Origin: Allantophomopsis cytisporea
Taxonomy: Eukaryota > Ascomycota > Leotiomycetes > Phacidiales > Phacidiaceae
DNA: 64,000 nt
Assembly (NCBI GenBank): GCA_024752435.1
Contig: CP103037.1
Span: forward strand, 2,852,001-2,916,000
Reading direction: 5' to 3'
Every line of letters begins with the position of its first letter. The first letter of the stretch is position 1. Shown here piece by piece: positions 12,329 through 24,422 of this stretch. The notes under the pieces were generated by a model. The model was not told where the DNA came from. It did not search any database and worked only from the letters and a program-made list of their open reading frames with translations. The position numbers were made by a program, and so were the translations under genes.

Positions 12329-14426
12329 ATGTGGTCTTGAGTGTGATACTGGATGTGGTATTGGGTGTGGTTTGTGAGTGGTGGAGTTGTGTCTGATGGG
12401 TCTTGGCTCTTCTTTCTATTCTTCTTCTCTTGGGAGTTGTTGTTTCGTTATGAGACTGGATCTCAACTGGTGATCGTCTCGAAAAGTTTCATGTATGGCG
12501 TTTTGGTTGGGTTCTGGCTGGGTTTTTGGACTGGTGACTGGATTGAATGATTGGGTTGGTTGGGTGAACTTTGTGAGAGACATGATGATTTCTTGATACC
12601 CTAGATATACTGGATACATGTTGTTAATTAATTGGATCTTCTTCTCAGAGTCTGGGGTCTTTGTATTCTACGGTGGTGATACATTGGTGAATTGAAATTG
12701 TGCTCGAGTACTTTACTCCGTAATATTCAAAGGTGTCACTGTAGCGTTTAGTTTTGGCTGTTGCCGTTGATGATGATAATTATGTCGGTAGATAATAGGT
12801 AGGACTGGGCTCGATAATTGACCCACGATAAGATACGCACGATAATACTTCCACCATTGGCTAAATTCTACCAAACTCTATGCTTCACTAAATCTTGTAA
12901 AATATTCGACGGCTTTTCATCTTCCACTTCTCTTATCTTTCGTGCTCATAAATCCGGGGAGACGCTCCCGCAGAGGGGAGACTAAGGGCAATAACGGGCG
13001 AGGTAGTTCATAGCTTGTCAGCCAGGAGCATCGCCAAGCTCCCAAGCTTCCAAGCTCCAAGCTCCAAGCTCCAAGCTCCAGCATCACATCACTTCACACC
13101 TCACCCGAGATGCTCATTTACCCTACCCAGCTTCCTCGGATCTTACGTACTCTCATCCTCAGTCAATCCCTATTCTCCATCTCAGATAATATATGCCACG
13201 CAGCTCCACGATCCGTGCAGCTTCTGGAACGGCATCGACACGATCAATTGCGTTTCCTCATGTCCACCGGGGTTCACTTCATGCCCCTAAATCGCGGGCT
13301 ACCATGGACAATCGTGGAGATATGGATACTATGTACGGGGGAGTTTTTCGCGTTAAAAATAGAAGCTTTTGCTTGCGATGCGATGTCGTGTCCAATCAGA
13401 TCTTGCCACTGGCCCTCTCCCGCCTAATTTCTCTTCGCGCGGACCATGGTCCTGATCATGCCGGGAGGGAGTGGAGCACGTATAATAAGTAAGGTAGCTG
13501 AGCTTGGACGGTGGGCAGATATGACATTGGATGAGTGAGAGTGAGAGTGAGAGTGAGAGTTACGAGAAGACAGGACTGTTGAATAGCTAGCTGATGTACT
13601 ATGTTTGACAATGTAGCGTCGGACTGGTGTTTTCGTATTGGATTATGGTGTGTGCACCGGTAGACAGACCGTGTACAATTCATTATGTACTGTTCAATGT
13701 ATGAGCAAGGTATAGAGAGAGGGGAAGAGAGCAAGAGATAGAGAGGAGGAAGCAGACGGACAGACATGCATATGAATACACCATCTCCCCATCAACTCCA
13801 TCCTGCTCACCCTTCCATTCCTCACTCCTCATATTTGTCGCAAGAGAAGCACCGAACATCCTTCCACCTGTGCACTTCATCTGCATTGCGCAAATACAAA
13901 CATTGCTTGCTCTTCCTCACGAGCTTCCTCACGAGCTTCCTCTCAAAGGCCACGCGCTCAATACAACCGCTTTCGCAACGCAAACGGTACTCGGTGCCGA
14001 TTACCTTCGTTTCGTCAATTACTGCTTGAACAAAGCACCAAAGTCCTAGATTTGCCGCTGGTGGACGTTGGGGAAGCGAAAGTTGTTGATCGGTAACGAG
14101 AACGGGAAAGTCAAATAAGGCGAGGCGACCGACTGTAACTGCCCACTTACCTACCTTACACAGGTACTGTACACAGGTACTGTACACAGCAAAAGACCAA
14201 CGACTAACTAACGAGTAAAAGTCGGCAACACAAGGTGACAGACAAGACAAGGGACATATATACTATACTACCGTACCTTACCTACTCAATCCAAAAGAAG
14301 CCACCACCACAACAAACAACAACAACAACAAAATCAAAATCAAAATCAAAATCAATCATATTCCAAATCGCAATCTCTTGATTTAGCTGTCTTGTCCTTC
14401 CGCAACAGCCGGTCTCTCTGGCCATC
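12329..14426. other. Intergenic between arrestin-like gene and TM9 gene, with small tandem repeats
   Basis: The 3' flank of the arrestin gene and the promoter of the nonaspanin gene. It contains a CCAAGCT heptamer array (about 13033-13081), a GAGAGT array (13533-13560), a duplicated CTCACGAGCTTC (about 13917-13940) and a duplicated ACACAGGTACTGT (about 14157-14188). Open frames at 13015-13492 (plus) and 13822-14250 (minus) have no recognisable domain, and I treat them as chance. Confidence 0.5.
13033..13081. repeat. CCAAGCT heptamer array
   Basis: About six tandem CCAAGCT units, the first two degenerate, in the intergenic region between the arrestin-like and TM9 genes. Confidence 0.8.
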
Positions 14427-16714
14427 ATGGCTCCTAGAATGCCTTTCAATAGTCTAATCTCTATTCTTTTGACTATCGCATGCGCAGAAGCATTCTATAT
14501 TCCAGGTAGATCAATCCCCACATCCGCACCCTCCACGGACCCGCCTTACTGATACATCATGCGAAATGAAAAGGTTGGTCGATCAAAAGCTACAAAGACA
14601 ACGAACCAATACCGTTACTTGTGAACAAGGTCTATTCCGATAATACTCAATTACAATATGCTTACTACGATTTACCATTCGTGTGTCCGCCCACCGGTCT
14701 GCGACATCCCGGCTCAGCCCTCACGTCCGGTCAGAGTATTTCTCTCAATTTGGGCGAAGTCCTTCGCGGCGATCGCATCATGACCTCCGACATCGAATTG
14801 ATGATGGGGCAGGACCAGGAGTGTAATTTTCTCTGCACGAGGGAAGTCAGCAGGAAGGATTTGAAGCGCGCGAGGGCATTGGTTAAGGACGGTTACGTGG
14901 CTGAATGGATTGTTGATAACCTTCCCGGGGCCACGAGTTTCGTGACGGTCGACAAGACGAGGAAATACTATGCGGCTGGCTTCAAGATGGGCTATAAGGA
15001 TTATAGCAATACCGGCAAACCGCGATTCTACCTGAACAATCATCTCACCATCGTTCTGAGGTACAGGAAACACGGCGATAAAGGCGAGAAGGTCATTGTG
15101 GGGTTCGAGGTCTATACCAAGAGTATTGGCACTAATGATAGGTTGGAGTCGGGATGTCCGGCAGATGTGCATAACGTGCAGGAGGGATTGGAATTATATC
15201 TTGCTCCAAATACGACGGCCATCGAGAACAAATACCCCCAATCCTCTTATCAGCCGCCCACCGACGAGTTCGACATCGATGATGGTGCCACCTTGAAAAT
15301 TCCATACTCCTACTCGGTCTATTTCCGCGAGGATGACAAGATCGAATGGGCCCACAGATGGGATATGTATTTCGTCAACCAGGAGGAGGGCTCGAAAATT
15401 CATTGGTTGGCAATCATCAACTCTATCATCATTGCTGGACTCCTCAGTGCCATTGTGGCTATGATTCTCGCTAGGACAATACGTACTGACATCAAGAGCT
15501 ATAGAGATAGCAGTGCCGAAGAAGGGAAATCGAAGCTCAAACGTCGTTCTCGTCCGGGAAGTGGTTCTCGCACACCAAGGAATATAGAGAAATCTCCCGC
15601 TGGGTTGTTGGATCAATCGGGTGATACCGAAAATGATGCAGATATTTCTTCAGATGACGAGTCTCTCGAAGACATCACTGGCTGGAAATTGCTTCACGGG
15701 GATGTTTTCCGTGCTCCGTCACATGTCAATATTTTAGCCCCAGTGCTCGGTTCTGGAATTCAGTTGCTCTTCATGACTGTCGGCCTCCTCTTACTCTCTT
15801 GTATTGGTATCCTGAACCCTTCGTTCCGTGGCGGCTTCATTAGCGTTGGCGTTGGTCTTTTCATCTTCGCAGGTGTATTCTCAGGATATTTCTCAGGACG
15901 GATTTACCACACACTTGGCGGCTCTTCTGCCCAACAGCGCAAGAACACCCTCTTGACAGCAACTCTCTTCCCAGGCCTCCTTTTCGCCTTTATCTTCGTC
16001 CTTAACCTCTTCGTCTGGGCACAAGCATCCTCTACAGCATTACCTTTCTCAACCCTTATCGCCATCATCATCCTTTGGCTATGCATACAAGTTCCCCTCG
16101 TCTACCTAGGCTCCTACTACGGCTATAGCCGCAGCAAACCCTGGACTTTCCCAACAAAAACGACATCTATCCCCCGCCAAATTCCACTGCAACCATGGTA
16201 CATCAAACCCATTCAATCCGTCCTCCTCGCAGGCCTCATCCCCTTCGCGGTAATCTTCATCGAGCTCCTCTTCGTCTTCCAGTCACTATGGCAGGATAAA
16301 TCAGGCTACTACTACGTCTTCGGCTTCCTCTTCCTTATCACGCTCATCCTCCTCCTAACCATTGCAGAAGTCACAATCGTCACAATTTACATCCAGCTGT
16401 GCGCAGAAAACCACGAATGGTGGTGGCGTTCCTTCTTCGTGGGCGGCGGCGCCGCCGTCTGGGTCTTCATCTACTGCTGCTGGTACTACACTGTCAAGCT
16501 AAAAATCACCGGCTTCATCTCCAGCCTGCTCTTCTTCGCGTACTCTCTGCTCGGATGTGTGGTTTTCGGCCTGTTGATGGGCACCGTCGGCGTGCTTACG
16601 GGACTGATTTTCGTAAGGCGTATTTATGGGTATGTTTCCTCTCTATCCCCTTCCTAACCTCTTACCTTCTCGGACATCCGACTGACGTCTTAAAGAGCTA
16701 TAAAAGCGGATTGA
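14427..16714 (+). CDS. Emp70/TM9 superfamily nonaspanin
   Basis: Multispanning endomembrane protein of 717 residues; the family acts in Golgi and endosomal sorting and in cell adhesion. Three exons: 14427-14505, 14574-16629 and 16696-16714. Exon 1 encodes a signal peptide (LISILLTIACAEAFYIP) and joins in phase to GWSIKSYKDNEPIPLLVNKV. The lumenal domain follows with the family motifs YYDLPFVCPP, LGEVLRGDRI and the ECNFLC cysteines. A first membrane span lies near residues 280-305, a charged Ser-rich linker near 310-370, then the block GWKLLHGDVFRAP and eight more hydrophobic spans. The last 19-base exon completes the tail as RRIYGAIKAD, matching the KxD/E-type Golgi signal typical of the family. 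It is closest to the TM9SF2/TM9SF4 (yeast TMN) type. No defect was seen. Confidence 0.92.
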
Positions 16715-17612
16715 TTGGATGATTGATTGGTTGATTGGTTAGTTGGGGATACGAGCACATGCCGCATTCGATACTCTTTTGTCGGCGTTTGGGCTGCGCC
16801 TTAGGTGAGGCTGCTGGCATGATCGGCGTTCTGTGATGGGCTTTGCTTTGTTCTGTGTTGTTTTTGTTTTTGCGTCGGCGCATCGCATGGATATCGCATG
16901 GCATGGTGGTTGGCAGGGTATTGTGGATGGTATGCTTAGCTGGTAATTCCTTGTGGGATGAAGTGGGGGGGATGAGATAGCAGGGGAGCTGTAGACTGAG
17001 TGAATTGAATATAATGTTTTTATGTCTTTTTGTCTATGGGGATGGTGGTTGGTGGGTGGTGATCTGTGAAGTGAAGCTGTGCTTGAGAGAGTGTCTGTTT
17101 CCCGTCTCTAATGGGTATGTGAAGTAGCATCCATTTTTCGGGACTAATTTCTCAAGTGGCATCTGTCAATACCAGTCTCGCGATTTGCATTTCGGAGATC
17201 CTCGATTCGCTCGCGGGTTGTGGATTCAGAAATGGATTCTTGACTCGAGATTTCTATCAGGATACCACACCGACGTACGGTTCGGCATCGCCTCATTAGC
17301 TAGGTTCGAAGTATATCGAAGGACCTTGTTTTGTAGATAGATAGTTGTTCTGATATTTAAACATATACCTATGTATTATGCGCTTTGCGACGTTACGACA
17401 TGACATCAAGACCATGGTGGTGCGGATCGTACCGTCTAGCGCAGTCGGTTTTGAGATGATAGGATGTAGAGAGTATTTCACGAGCCGAAAAGTCATTGCG
17501 ATACCCGCTTCGTTCGTGTTTGACAACTGGACAAGATTCTTGATTGAGATCTGGTGATTTGTGATGAATGGCAAATATGAAAAAAGTTGAACAATAGGAT
17601 GCAAAAAGAAAA
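16715..17612. other. Intergenic between TM9 gene and 5S rRNA
   Basis: About 900 bases holding the 3' flank of the nonaspanin gene and the downstream side of the 5S gene. GT-rich tracts follow the TM9 stop. No supportable gene was found. Confidence 0.5.
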
Positions 17613-17731
17613 ACATACAACAGTAGGGATTCGCTGGTGGTCACCCACCCAACTACTAGTCTACCGATCTGAGGCTTATGTATGGCAGAGCGGACGGGAT
17701 GCCCAGTTTTCCTCAGTCTGTGGTCGTATGT
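17613..17731 (-). rRNA. 5S ribosomal RNA
   Basis: The minus strand reads as a fungal 5S rRNA: it begins ACATACGACCA, continues with CATCCCGTCCGCTCTGCCAT, AGTAGTTGGGTGGGTGACCA and CCAGCGAATCCC, and ends GTTGTATGT. The 5' ACATACGACC and the 3' end pair as helix I. The length of about 119 bases is normal. A run of T directly after the 3' end (GTTTTTCTTTTT) fits a polymerase III terminator. It is a dispersed single gene, as is common in filamentous ascomycetes. Confidence 0.93.
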
Positions 17732-18124
17732 ACCAGATAAAATGAAATTCATAAATATATCTTAAGCATAAAACTGTGCTACTAATCTATCGGTCTCCTC
17801 TCTGCCCACACTACTCAAGTTCATACGTTAAGTAAGTCATAGTCATGTTTATTTTTCGTCTACTATGACTTGCCTAACGTATGAACATACCGGTAGGAAG
17901 AGAATACTACCTCACAGAGCCTCGCCGCATCTACTCATGCCTGCCCACTTATCAAAATCCTCGCGCCTCTATCGGACGTGGTCTCGCTAGCTACGGCAGC
18001 ACGAGCCGGCTGAACTACCTTATTCAAACGAACCAGACATCTCTTCTCTTTCTTCTACCAAACGTTATTGCACAAAGTACCACAACTAGAGGAATAGAAA
18101 GAGGAGCGCATTTTGAAAGACATC
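17732..18124. other. Intergenic upstream of NAD+ synthetase, with hairpin
   Basis: Contains the perfect-looking long inverted repeat described separately (17819-17886) and the promoter of the NAD+ synthetase gene. No reading frame is supported. Confidence 0.5.
17819..17886. repeat. Long imperfect palindrome (25-base arms, 18-base loop)
   Basis: Left arm 17819-17843 (GTTCATACGTTAAGTAAGTC...) and right arm 17862-17886 are reverse complements at 23 of 25 positions, separated by an AT-rich 18-base loop. It lies about 90 bases upstream of the 5S rRNA start and 240 bases upstream of the NAD+ synthetase ATG. It could be a relic of a miniature inverted-repeat element or an RNA hairpin. No transposase is nearby. 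Confidence 0.8.
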
Positions 18125-21100
18125 ATGGGCCATCTCATCACCTTAGCAACTTGGTTTGTAACTTCATCGCTCATTTTTTGGCAATGACTAACCGGTAATA
18201 GCTCTTTGAACCAGTGCGTATTTCCATGATCACTTTCTCTTCGTCTCTCTATCAGATAGCAAGATAAATAGACTTTATCCAAGGAACTCGAGATGCCGAA
18301 GGAAAGTGTATCTTGCTTTCCTACCTGCATCCAAAACCCCAAACAATGGAATTAAAGATTCCATCACTATCATATTTTACGTAATACCACGTCATCACAC
18401 AGATTTGGTTATCACATCAATCTCTGACATCTGTTTGTTCACGATGGCAAAAGCTCTCAGATTTCTTGAGATTGATAGCTCAGAAAATCATCCAATTTTT
18501 GAGGAGGATAATTACTGATCCATGATTCTTCGTATAGATGGGCGCTCGATTTCCAAGGCAATGCGGAGCGAATTCTGCAGAGTATTAGGGAGGCAAAGGC
18601 TGCTGGTGCTTCGTGAGTTCTCATGCTTAGGGGTGAAAAGTGGAAAATTTTGCTGATGGGTGCTAGATTGCGAATTGGTCCAGAGTTGGAGATTACAGGT
18701 TATGGATGCCTTGATCATTTCCTGGAGTCTGATACCGATTTGCACTCATGGGAATCTCTTCTGTCGATTCTTCAGAATCCCCTCTCCCAAGATATCCTCT
18801 TAGATATCGGCATGCCTGTGACTCATAAAAATGTTCGGTACAATGCACGCATCATCAGCTACAACCAGGAGATCCTATTGATTAGACCCAAATTGAGTCT
18901 GGCTAATGATGGGAACTATCGAGAGATGAGATACTTCAGTCCATGGAAGGGAGAGAGAATCGTGGAGGACTTTTACCTCCCGAGAATGATTACGAAGTTA
19001 CGGGGCCAGAAGAAATGTCGAATCGGCGATGCCCTTATTAGCACCCTTGATTCTTGTATGGGAACGGAAACATGTGAGGAATTGTTCACACCTATCTCTC
19101 CAGGACTTGGAGCCGGTCTGGACGGTTGCGAAATCTTTTCGAACTCTTCAGGCTCTCATCACGAGCTCCGTAAGCTGAACACACGTATCGACTTGATCCG
19201 CCAGGAGACTTTGAAGAGTGGCGGCATTTATCTCTACTCGAACCAGCAGGGTTGTGATGGAGACAGATTGTATTACGATGGCTCTGCAATGATCATCGTT
19301 AATGGCCGAGTCGTTGCGCAAGGTTCCCAATTCAGTCTCAGTGATTGTGAGGTGGTCACGGCGACAGTGGATCTTGAGGATGTTCGCAGCTATCGTTCTA
19401 CTAAGTCGAGAGCGTTGCAAGCTACCAAGCAACCTGCCTACGAACGAGTCGAGGTCAACATGAGTTTGAGTAAGGATCCAGAGGATGTTGATCTGCGAAT
19501 CAGTCCCAGTAAGGAGATTGAGGTTCACTATCACCTACCAGAAGAGGAGATTGCGCTCGGCCCTGCGTAAGTAAATTCAGCATTCCAATTTCAAAATTGA
19601 GCTGCTTAAAGCTATTTGCTCGCTCTCAAGAGTCTCACCTTACGAGATACAATGACCTTCTCGTTCTTTCAAAATAATTACTGACTCCGAATTTTACAGT
19701 TGCTGGCTTTGGGATTACTTAAGAAGATCAAAACAAGCTGGCTTCTTCCTTCCGCTTTCAGGGGGGATTGATTCTTGTGCCACAGCAGTCATCGTGCATA
19801 GCATGTGTCGACTTGTCTACAAGGACGTCTGCGAAGAAAAGAACCCTCAGGTTCTCAAGGATCTTCTCACAGTGGTTGGCGAACCCTCGACTTCGAAGTG
19901 GTTGCCTTCTTCACCAGAAGATATTGCCTCCAGGATATTCCATACAGCTTATCTTGGCATGGCAGAGAACAGCAGCCCAGACACTCGATCTCGAGCAAAG
20001 ACACTTGCGAATGACATAGGAGCATATCACCTTGATCTAAACATGGACACCGTTTTCCACGCGGTCACAGCTCTCTTCACTACTGTCACCTCTTACGTCC
20101 CAAAGTACAAGATGTATGGAGGCACCCTTGCATCTAACCTTGCCCTTCAAAATATCCAAGCTCGTTTACGTATGGTCCTAAGCTATCTATTCGCTCAGTA
20201 TGTGTTTTCCAAGCACAATTTCTCCACCTCAGGATATCTCGCGAGACATTGCTTGGTCCTCTGGCTCTAGACTCCCTATACTTGGCGGTTTGCTAACTTC
20301 AAGATCATAGACTCTTACCAACAGTACGAGGACGCAATGCTGAAAACCCGGAAAACAAATCGCCTGGTGGATTATTAGTTCTTGGATCAGCCAACGTCGA
20401 TGAAAGTTTAAGGGGTACGTAATCTCTGAACACATGTCTTCCACCTTAAGAAAACTCACGAGTTGTTATTTTCTCTCAAGAAGATGGCAATTCGTGAAAA
20501 GTCTGCTTCAGCTCCAAGACCTTCCCGATAATATGTTTGCTGACACCGGAAATTAGGTTATCTAACGAAATAGTAAGTCCTCTAAACGATCTCCAAATGT
20601 AGCAAGCTGACTCACAATCCACTAGCGACTGCTCAAGCGCTGATCTAAATCCCATTGGTGGGATCTCTAAAACGGATTTGAAACGGGTAAGTAAAAATTT
20701 GAGGCTGCTGTTCTTCCGTATAGATGTTTCACCAACTCTCTCAAAACTTCTATCTGAGCAATAGCTGATTCTAACATCTTGTAGTTCATCTTTTGGTCCG
20801 CCGAGAACTTCGACCTCCCAATACTTCACAAGTTCATTGATGCTCCTCCAACCGCAGAACTCGAACCGATCACAGCAGGTAAATTTACAAATATCTCTTG
20901 ATTTTTCAAGCATTTACTGACTGCTAACTTTTAGACTATACACAATCCGACGAGGCTGACATGGGAATGACGTACAATGAATTATCAATTTACGGTATTC
21001 CCTCTTCCCCTACCCATCTACTCAGATATCACTTTTCGAACAAAGCTAACGAAAAATTTCCAGGTCGTATGCGAAAAGTCGATAAACTGGGACCTTATGG

Positions 21101-21486
21101 CATGTGGTCTAAACTTCTCCATATATGGGGCGACAAATTGAGCCCGCAGCAGATCTATGAGAAAGTTCGCTTCTTCTTGTATGCCGTTCCTCCCTTAAAT
21201 CTTCACGCCTAAGTACTTACACGATCCTAGCTGGAACTATGGTATAAACCGCCACAAAATGACTACCATTACTCCATCTTGTAAGTAGCCAGGACTCTTT
21301 CTAAAAAGCACTTCTGACAGAGAATCAGATCACGCAGAGCAATACAGTCCCGATGACAACAGATTCGATCTGAGACCTTTCTTGTACCCAGGCTGGTTCG
21401 GCTTCCAGGCGATTGAGAAGCGGATTGCTGCTATGGGAGAGAGTGGAATGAAGGTTCCGGAGGTTGAGGGGAAGAAGGATGCTTAG
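18125..21486 (+). CDS. QNS1: Glutamine-dependent NAD+ synthetase
   Basis: Last step of NAD+ biosynthesis: amidation of deamido-NAD+ using ammonia from glutamine. Thirteen exons: 18125-18153, 18202-18213, 18538-18612, 18667-19566, 19700-20197, 20311-20414, 20557-20572, 20626-20686, 20785-20878, 20935-20994, 21064-21178, 21231-21280 and 21329-21486. Together they encode 723 residues, the usual length. The N-terminal nitrilase-type glutaminase starts MGHLITLATCSLNQWALDF and carries ELEITGY (catalytic Glu) and SNQQGCDGDRLYYDG (nucleophile Cys). The synthetase half has the ATP P-loop LPLSGGIDSCATAV, then NIQARLRMVLSYLFAQ, LVLGSANVDESLRGY, KYDCSSADLNPIGGISKTDL, DEADMGMTYNEL, GPYGMW and NRHKMTTITPSYH. 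Two exons are very small (12 and 16 bases), and one intron is 324 bases. All joints keep frame, so the gene looks intact. Confidence 0.93.
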
Positions 21487-22543
21487 AGACGTAGTGGTGG
21501 TATGTAGAGATTGTTGGAAAATTCATAGATTCAAGATTGAAATGTCTTAGGACCTAGGTGCAGGAGCAATTCTAACACAAACGTTTCTCCGAATAACGGG
21601 AATATATCATGGCTTTTCTCTACCTCGAAAATACCATCTTCATATCCTTTGGAACCCGAATTTGGGATCAATGTGGTAGTACTAAATGGGCTGCTATAAA
21701 CTCAGTGTTCGAAGAAATGAATAGAATATTGTGAAAGGAGCAGATGATTTATGGAAAACTCACAAACTTTTTTAAAAATGGTCGATCGGAAATTTTGCAA
21801 CCAAGCAAGGAAACTTCCCAGTTTTCAATCTGTAGTCACCTGTTAAAGATAATCAGCATTTTGTGACAATGATTAGAAGATACGTAGATCTGGGTCATGT
21901 GTATCAAACACTAACGTTGCTTGTCCTTTGATTGACCCAAGTATTTTGTAAGCGTATATTTAAGTATTGTTCATATCAACACTTGTTTAAAATGAAGCTA
22001 GTATAATCCATCTAAAAAATACAGTACGTTGACAATAAGATTCTCTCTCAATAGTGCGCTATTATTTCATCTTATTTGAATAATCCTTGTGTTTTGCTAT
22101 GAGCTTTTGAATATCAGCCTTGGGATATTTACTTACGTAGTACTACATTGCTGCTTACAATAAATATTTACCCGCCTTTGGGTAAAATTCATCATCCAGT
22201 AGCTAAGCTTTCAACTAGCAAATTATTCAATACTTTGTAATAGATCTACGTAATAAACGGTCTTATGCCTCAGTTTTGACTGTGGTAAACCTGTATCAAT
22301 TTGTCAGGCTCGGTTACACTTCGGCGGGTGCCAGTATTTGTAACTACCTGCAGTGCCAGCCAACCATAAGTCTCCGAAAATCATCAGTAATCCGCGTAGT
22401 GATATGTTCGGAGACTTTAAAAAAGCAGGTTAGACATTTGTGGGATCATGGTATTGTATGTAATACTGCTAAGAAACTTGTATATAAAGACTAAGAGAGT
22501 CACTTCATAATCTAAAGTCGCCGTATTCAATCTTCTTCCCGAC
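21487..22543. other. Intergenic, AT-rich; NmrA-type gene promoter
   Basis: No gene is supported. A TATATAAAG at 22481-22489, about 56 bases before the NmrA-type ATG, is a good TATA-box candidate. Palindromic TACGTA motifs occur near 22134 and 22248. Confidence 0.5.
22481..22489 (+). promoter_or_regulatory. TATA box of the NmrA-type gene
   Basis: TATATAAAG about 55 bases upstream of the ATG at 22544; position and sequence fit a polymerase II TATA box. Confidence 0.5.
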
Positions 22544-23606
22544 ATGAGTCTTCCTATTGTGGCTGTTGTTGGAGCTATTGGAGCCCAAGGAGCTGGCGTG
22601 GTTTCTGCACTCATATCAGAAATTTCTGAACCACAGTATCATGTCCGGGCTTTGACTTCAAATACTTCTAGTGACGCGATTATTTCTTTGGCGACCAAAC
22701 CAAGCGTCTCTGTTGTCTCTGTCGACTTGAACTCTATCGATTCTATCTTGTCCGCATTTGAAGACGCCACGTTCATATTTGCAAACACCTTCTTTGACAT
22801 ACAGGCTTTCCTCACCAAGGGTCCCGCAGCTGCAGAACAATAAGAGGCCCAGCAAGCTCTGAACATTATGAAAGCCGCATCACAAACAAAGACTCTTCGT
22901 CACCTGATATTGTCGACTTTACCAAATGACGCCGTGATAGGTGATGGCAAATATAAGATTCCGCATTTCCAATCAAAAACCCCCGTGGAGAACTTCGCTC
23001 GAACTGCAGAGAACGGTCTCGCTGACAAGACCACATATCTTCGCGTTGGCATGTACGGAACAAATGCAACGAGGCCTCCATATCGCCTCATCCAGTTTGT
23101 TTGTCAATACTTGATTGTCCATATTGGACGGTTGATGGCTGACTCCTTTTATATAGGAACCGGCGAAGAAGCATGCCCTCATACTCCCCTGTTCACCCAA
23201 TGCCATATTCCCATTCGTGGGAGATGAAAGGATTAACCCTGGCTTGATCGCTCGGGCAATCTTTGAACAGCCGGACAAAACTATCGGCCGTGTCGTTATT
23301 GCCCAGGCAGAAATGATGAGTTGCCGGGACTGGGCGGCTGCCCTCGGTCGAATATTTCGACAGCAAGGACAAGACCTGGACATTGTATTCATGGAATGTA
23401 CAATGGAGGCTTTTGAGAGCTTATGGGGCGCCCTAGGAACCGAAGTTGGTTCTATAATGAAATTTTTCCGTGACATAGAAGCTGGCGGGTTCAAAGCAGA
23501 CACAGGCTCTGCACCTGCTCTCATGCCCGAAGATCTTGGAATTGCCAGCAAGCTGCACTCAACAGAGATATGTTTGGCTGACCGTGGATGGCAAGCGTTT
23601 CTCTAA
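22544..23606 (+). pseudogene. NmrA-like NAD(P)-binding protein, broken by an in-frame stop
   Basis: NmrA-family proteins are Rossmann-fold redox sensors or reductases of the atypical short-chain dehydrogenase group. Two exons, 22544-23098 and 23157-23606 (GTTTGT donor, ATATAG acceptor, GCTGAC branch site), give about 335 codons. The N terminus has the dinucleotide motif VVGAIGAQGAG. Later blocks (LRHLILSTLPND, FQSKTPVENFART, KTTYLRVGMYGTN, NAIFPFVGDERINPGLIARA) fit the family. Codon 100 (22841-22843) is TAA in the middle of the conserved stretch AAEQ-EAQQALNIM; the frame is otherwise open on both sides. No intron can remove this stop. So this is either a recent pseudogene, an assembly error, or a rare read-through case. 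The TATA box upstream is intact. Confidence 0.75.
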
Positions 23607-24125
23607 GTTTGGAGCTATGTCAGCGTGTGCGGTCAATACCAGACTTCACTGCTTGGCCAGGGTATGCAAGTGAGAATCTCATTTTCATGATGACAGGGTT
23701 AGATACACAACACGCGCACCGCACTACCACATGGTACTTAGATGGCTGCATAGTAGAATCCTGATCCCTCTTGAGTTAGTTCTATGCCCAATCCTGCCTC
23801 CGGTTCCATCTCGTGACCATGCACTAAGTATCTTGACAGATTATCATGAAGAGGCTGGTGAAACAGGAGTCATCCCGAACATATAAGCAGACTTCAATGT
23901 ATGAGTCTCAATTACTTTGTATGATACAGATATGGAGAGAACATACACTACGTAGACTCTATGGTGCACATCTCTGGATATGTGTAGTTAAAATGACGAT
24001 GAGCTGGGCGAAATCAGACCCCTCTGGTGGTCTTCATAGATTTATTTGCTGTATATTCAAGGTAACCTGACCTTCTATTTGTATTCACCCGCTATCGAGG
24101 GTAAAGAGGCAAGAAATATAAACTC
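23607..24125. other. Intergenic, nothing recognised
   Basis: 3' flank of the NmrA-type pseudogene. Open frames here are short and have no family motif. Confidence 0.5.
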
Positions 24126-24422
24126 CTAACTCGTATTCCGACTCTGAGATCTGGAATTCCACATCAAACGGTTTGGTGTATTGCCACCACTGTCTTCACC
24201 CTTGTTCCTCAAATCTCCACTTCCATTCCAAAACCAGCCTTTAAAATTGTACTCTTCTTCTCTTTCACTAGCGCTTTCGTTCATCCCGATCATCTCATTC
24301 CAGAGCTGTTGAAGAGTCTCTTTCTCCGCTGGGGAAAATGAATATTTTTCATCGCCTCTGGTTGTGCTTCCGTCACGCACATCATCGTTTGGAAGTTCGG
24401 TCGATCGTTTGATGATCTCCAT
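24126..24422 (-). CDS. Hypothetical small hydrophilic protein (weak)
   Basis: Single frame of 98 residues from an ATG at 24422. It is rich in Glu, Ser and Asn (for example SPAEKETLQQLWNEMIGMNE) and has no signal peptide, membrane span or domain I recognise. The helix-like middle and true ATG are mildly coding-like, but there is no other support. It could be chance or the only surviving exon of an older gene. Confidence 0.25.
   Translation of the reverse strand: MEIIKRSTELPNDDVRDGSTTRGDEKYSFSPAEKETLQQLWNEMIGMNESASEREEEYNFKGWFWNGSGDLRNKGEDSGGNTPNRLMWNSRSQSRNTS

Noticed and set aside
13822..14250. 142-codon minus-strand frame upstream of the TM9 gene
   Set aside because: It covers a locally duplicated GAGCTTCCTCAC segment and has no domain, splice context or helpful neighbour.
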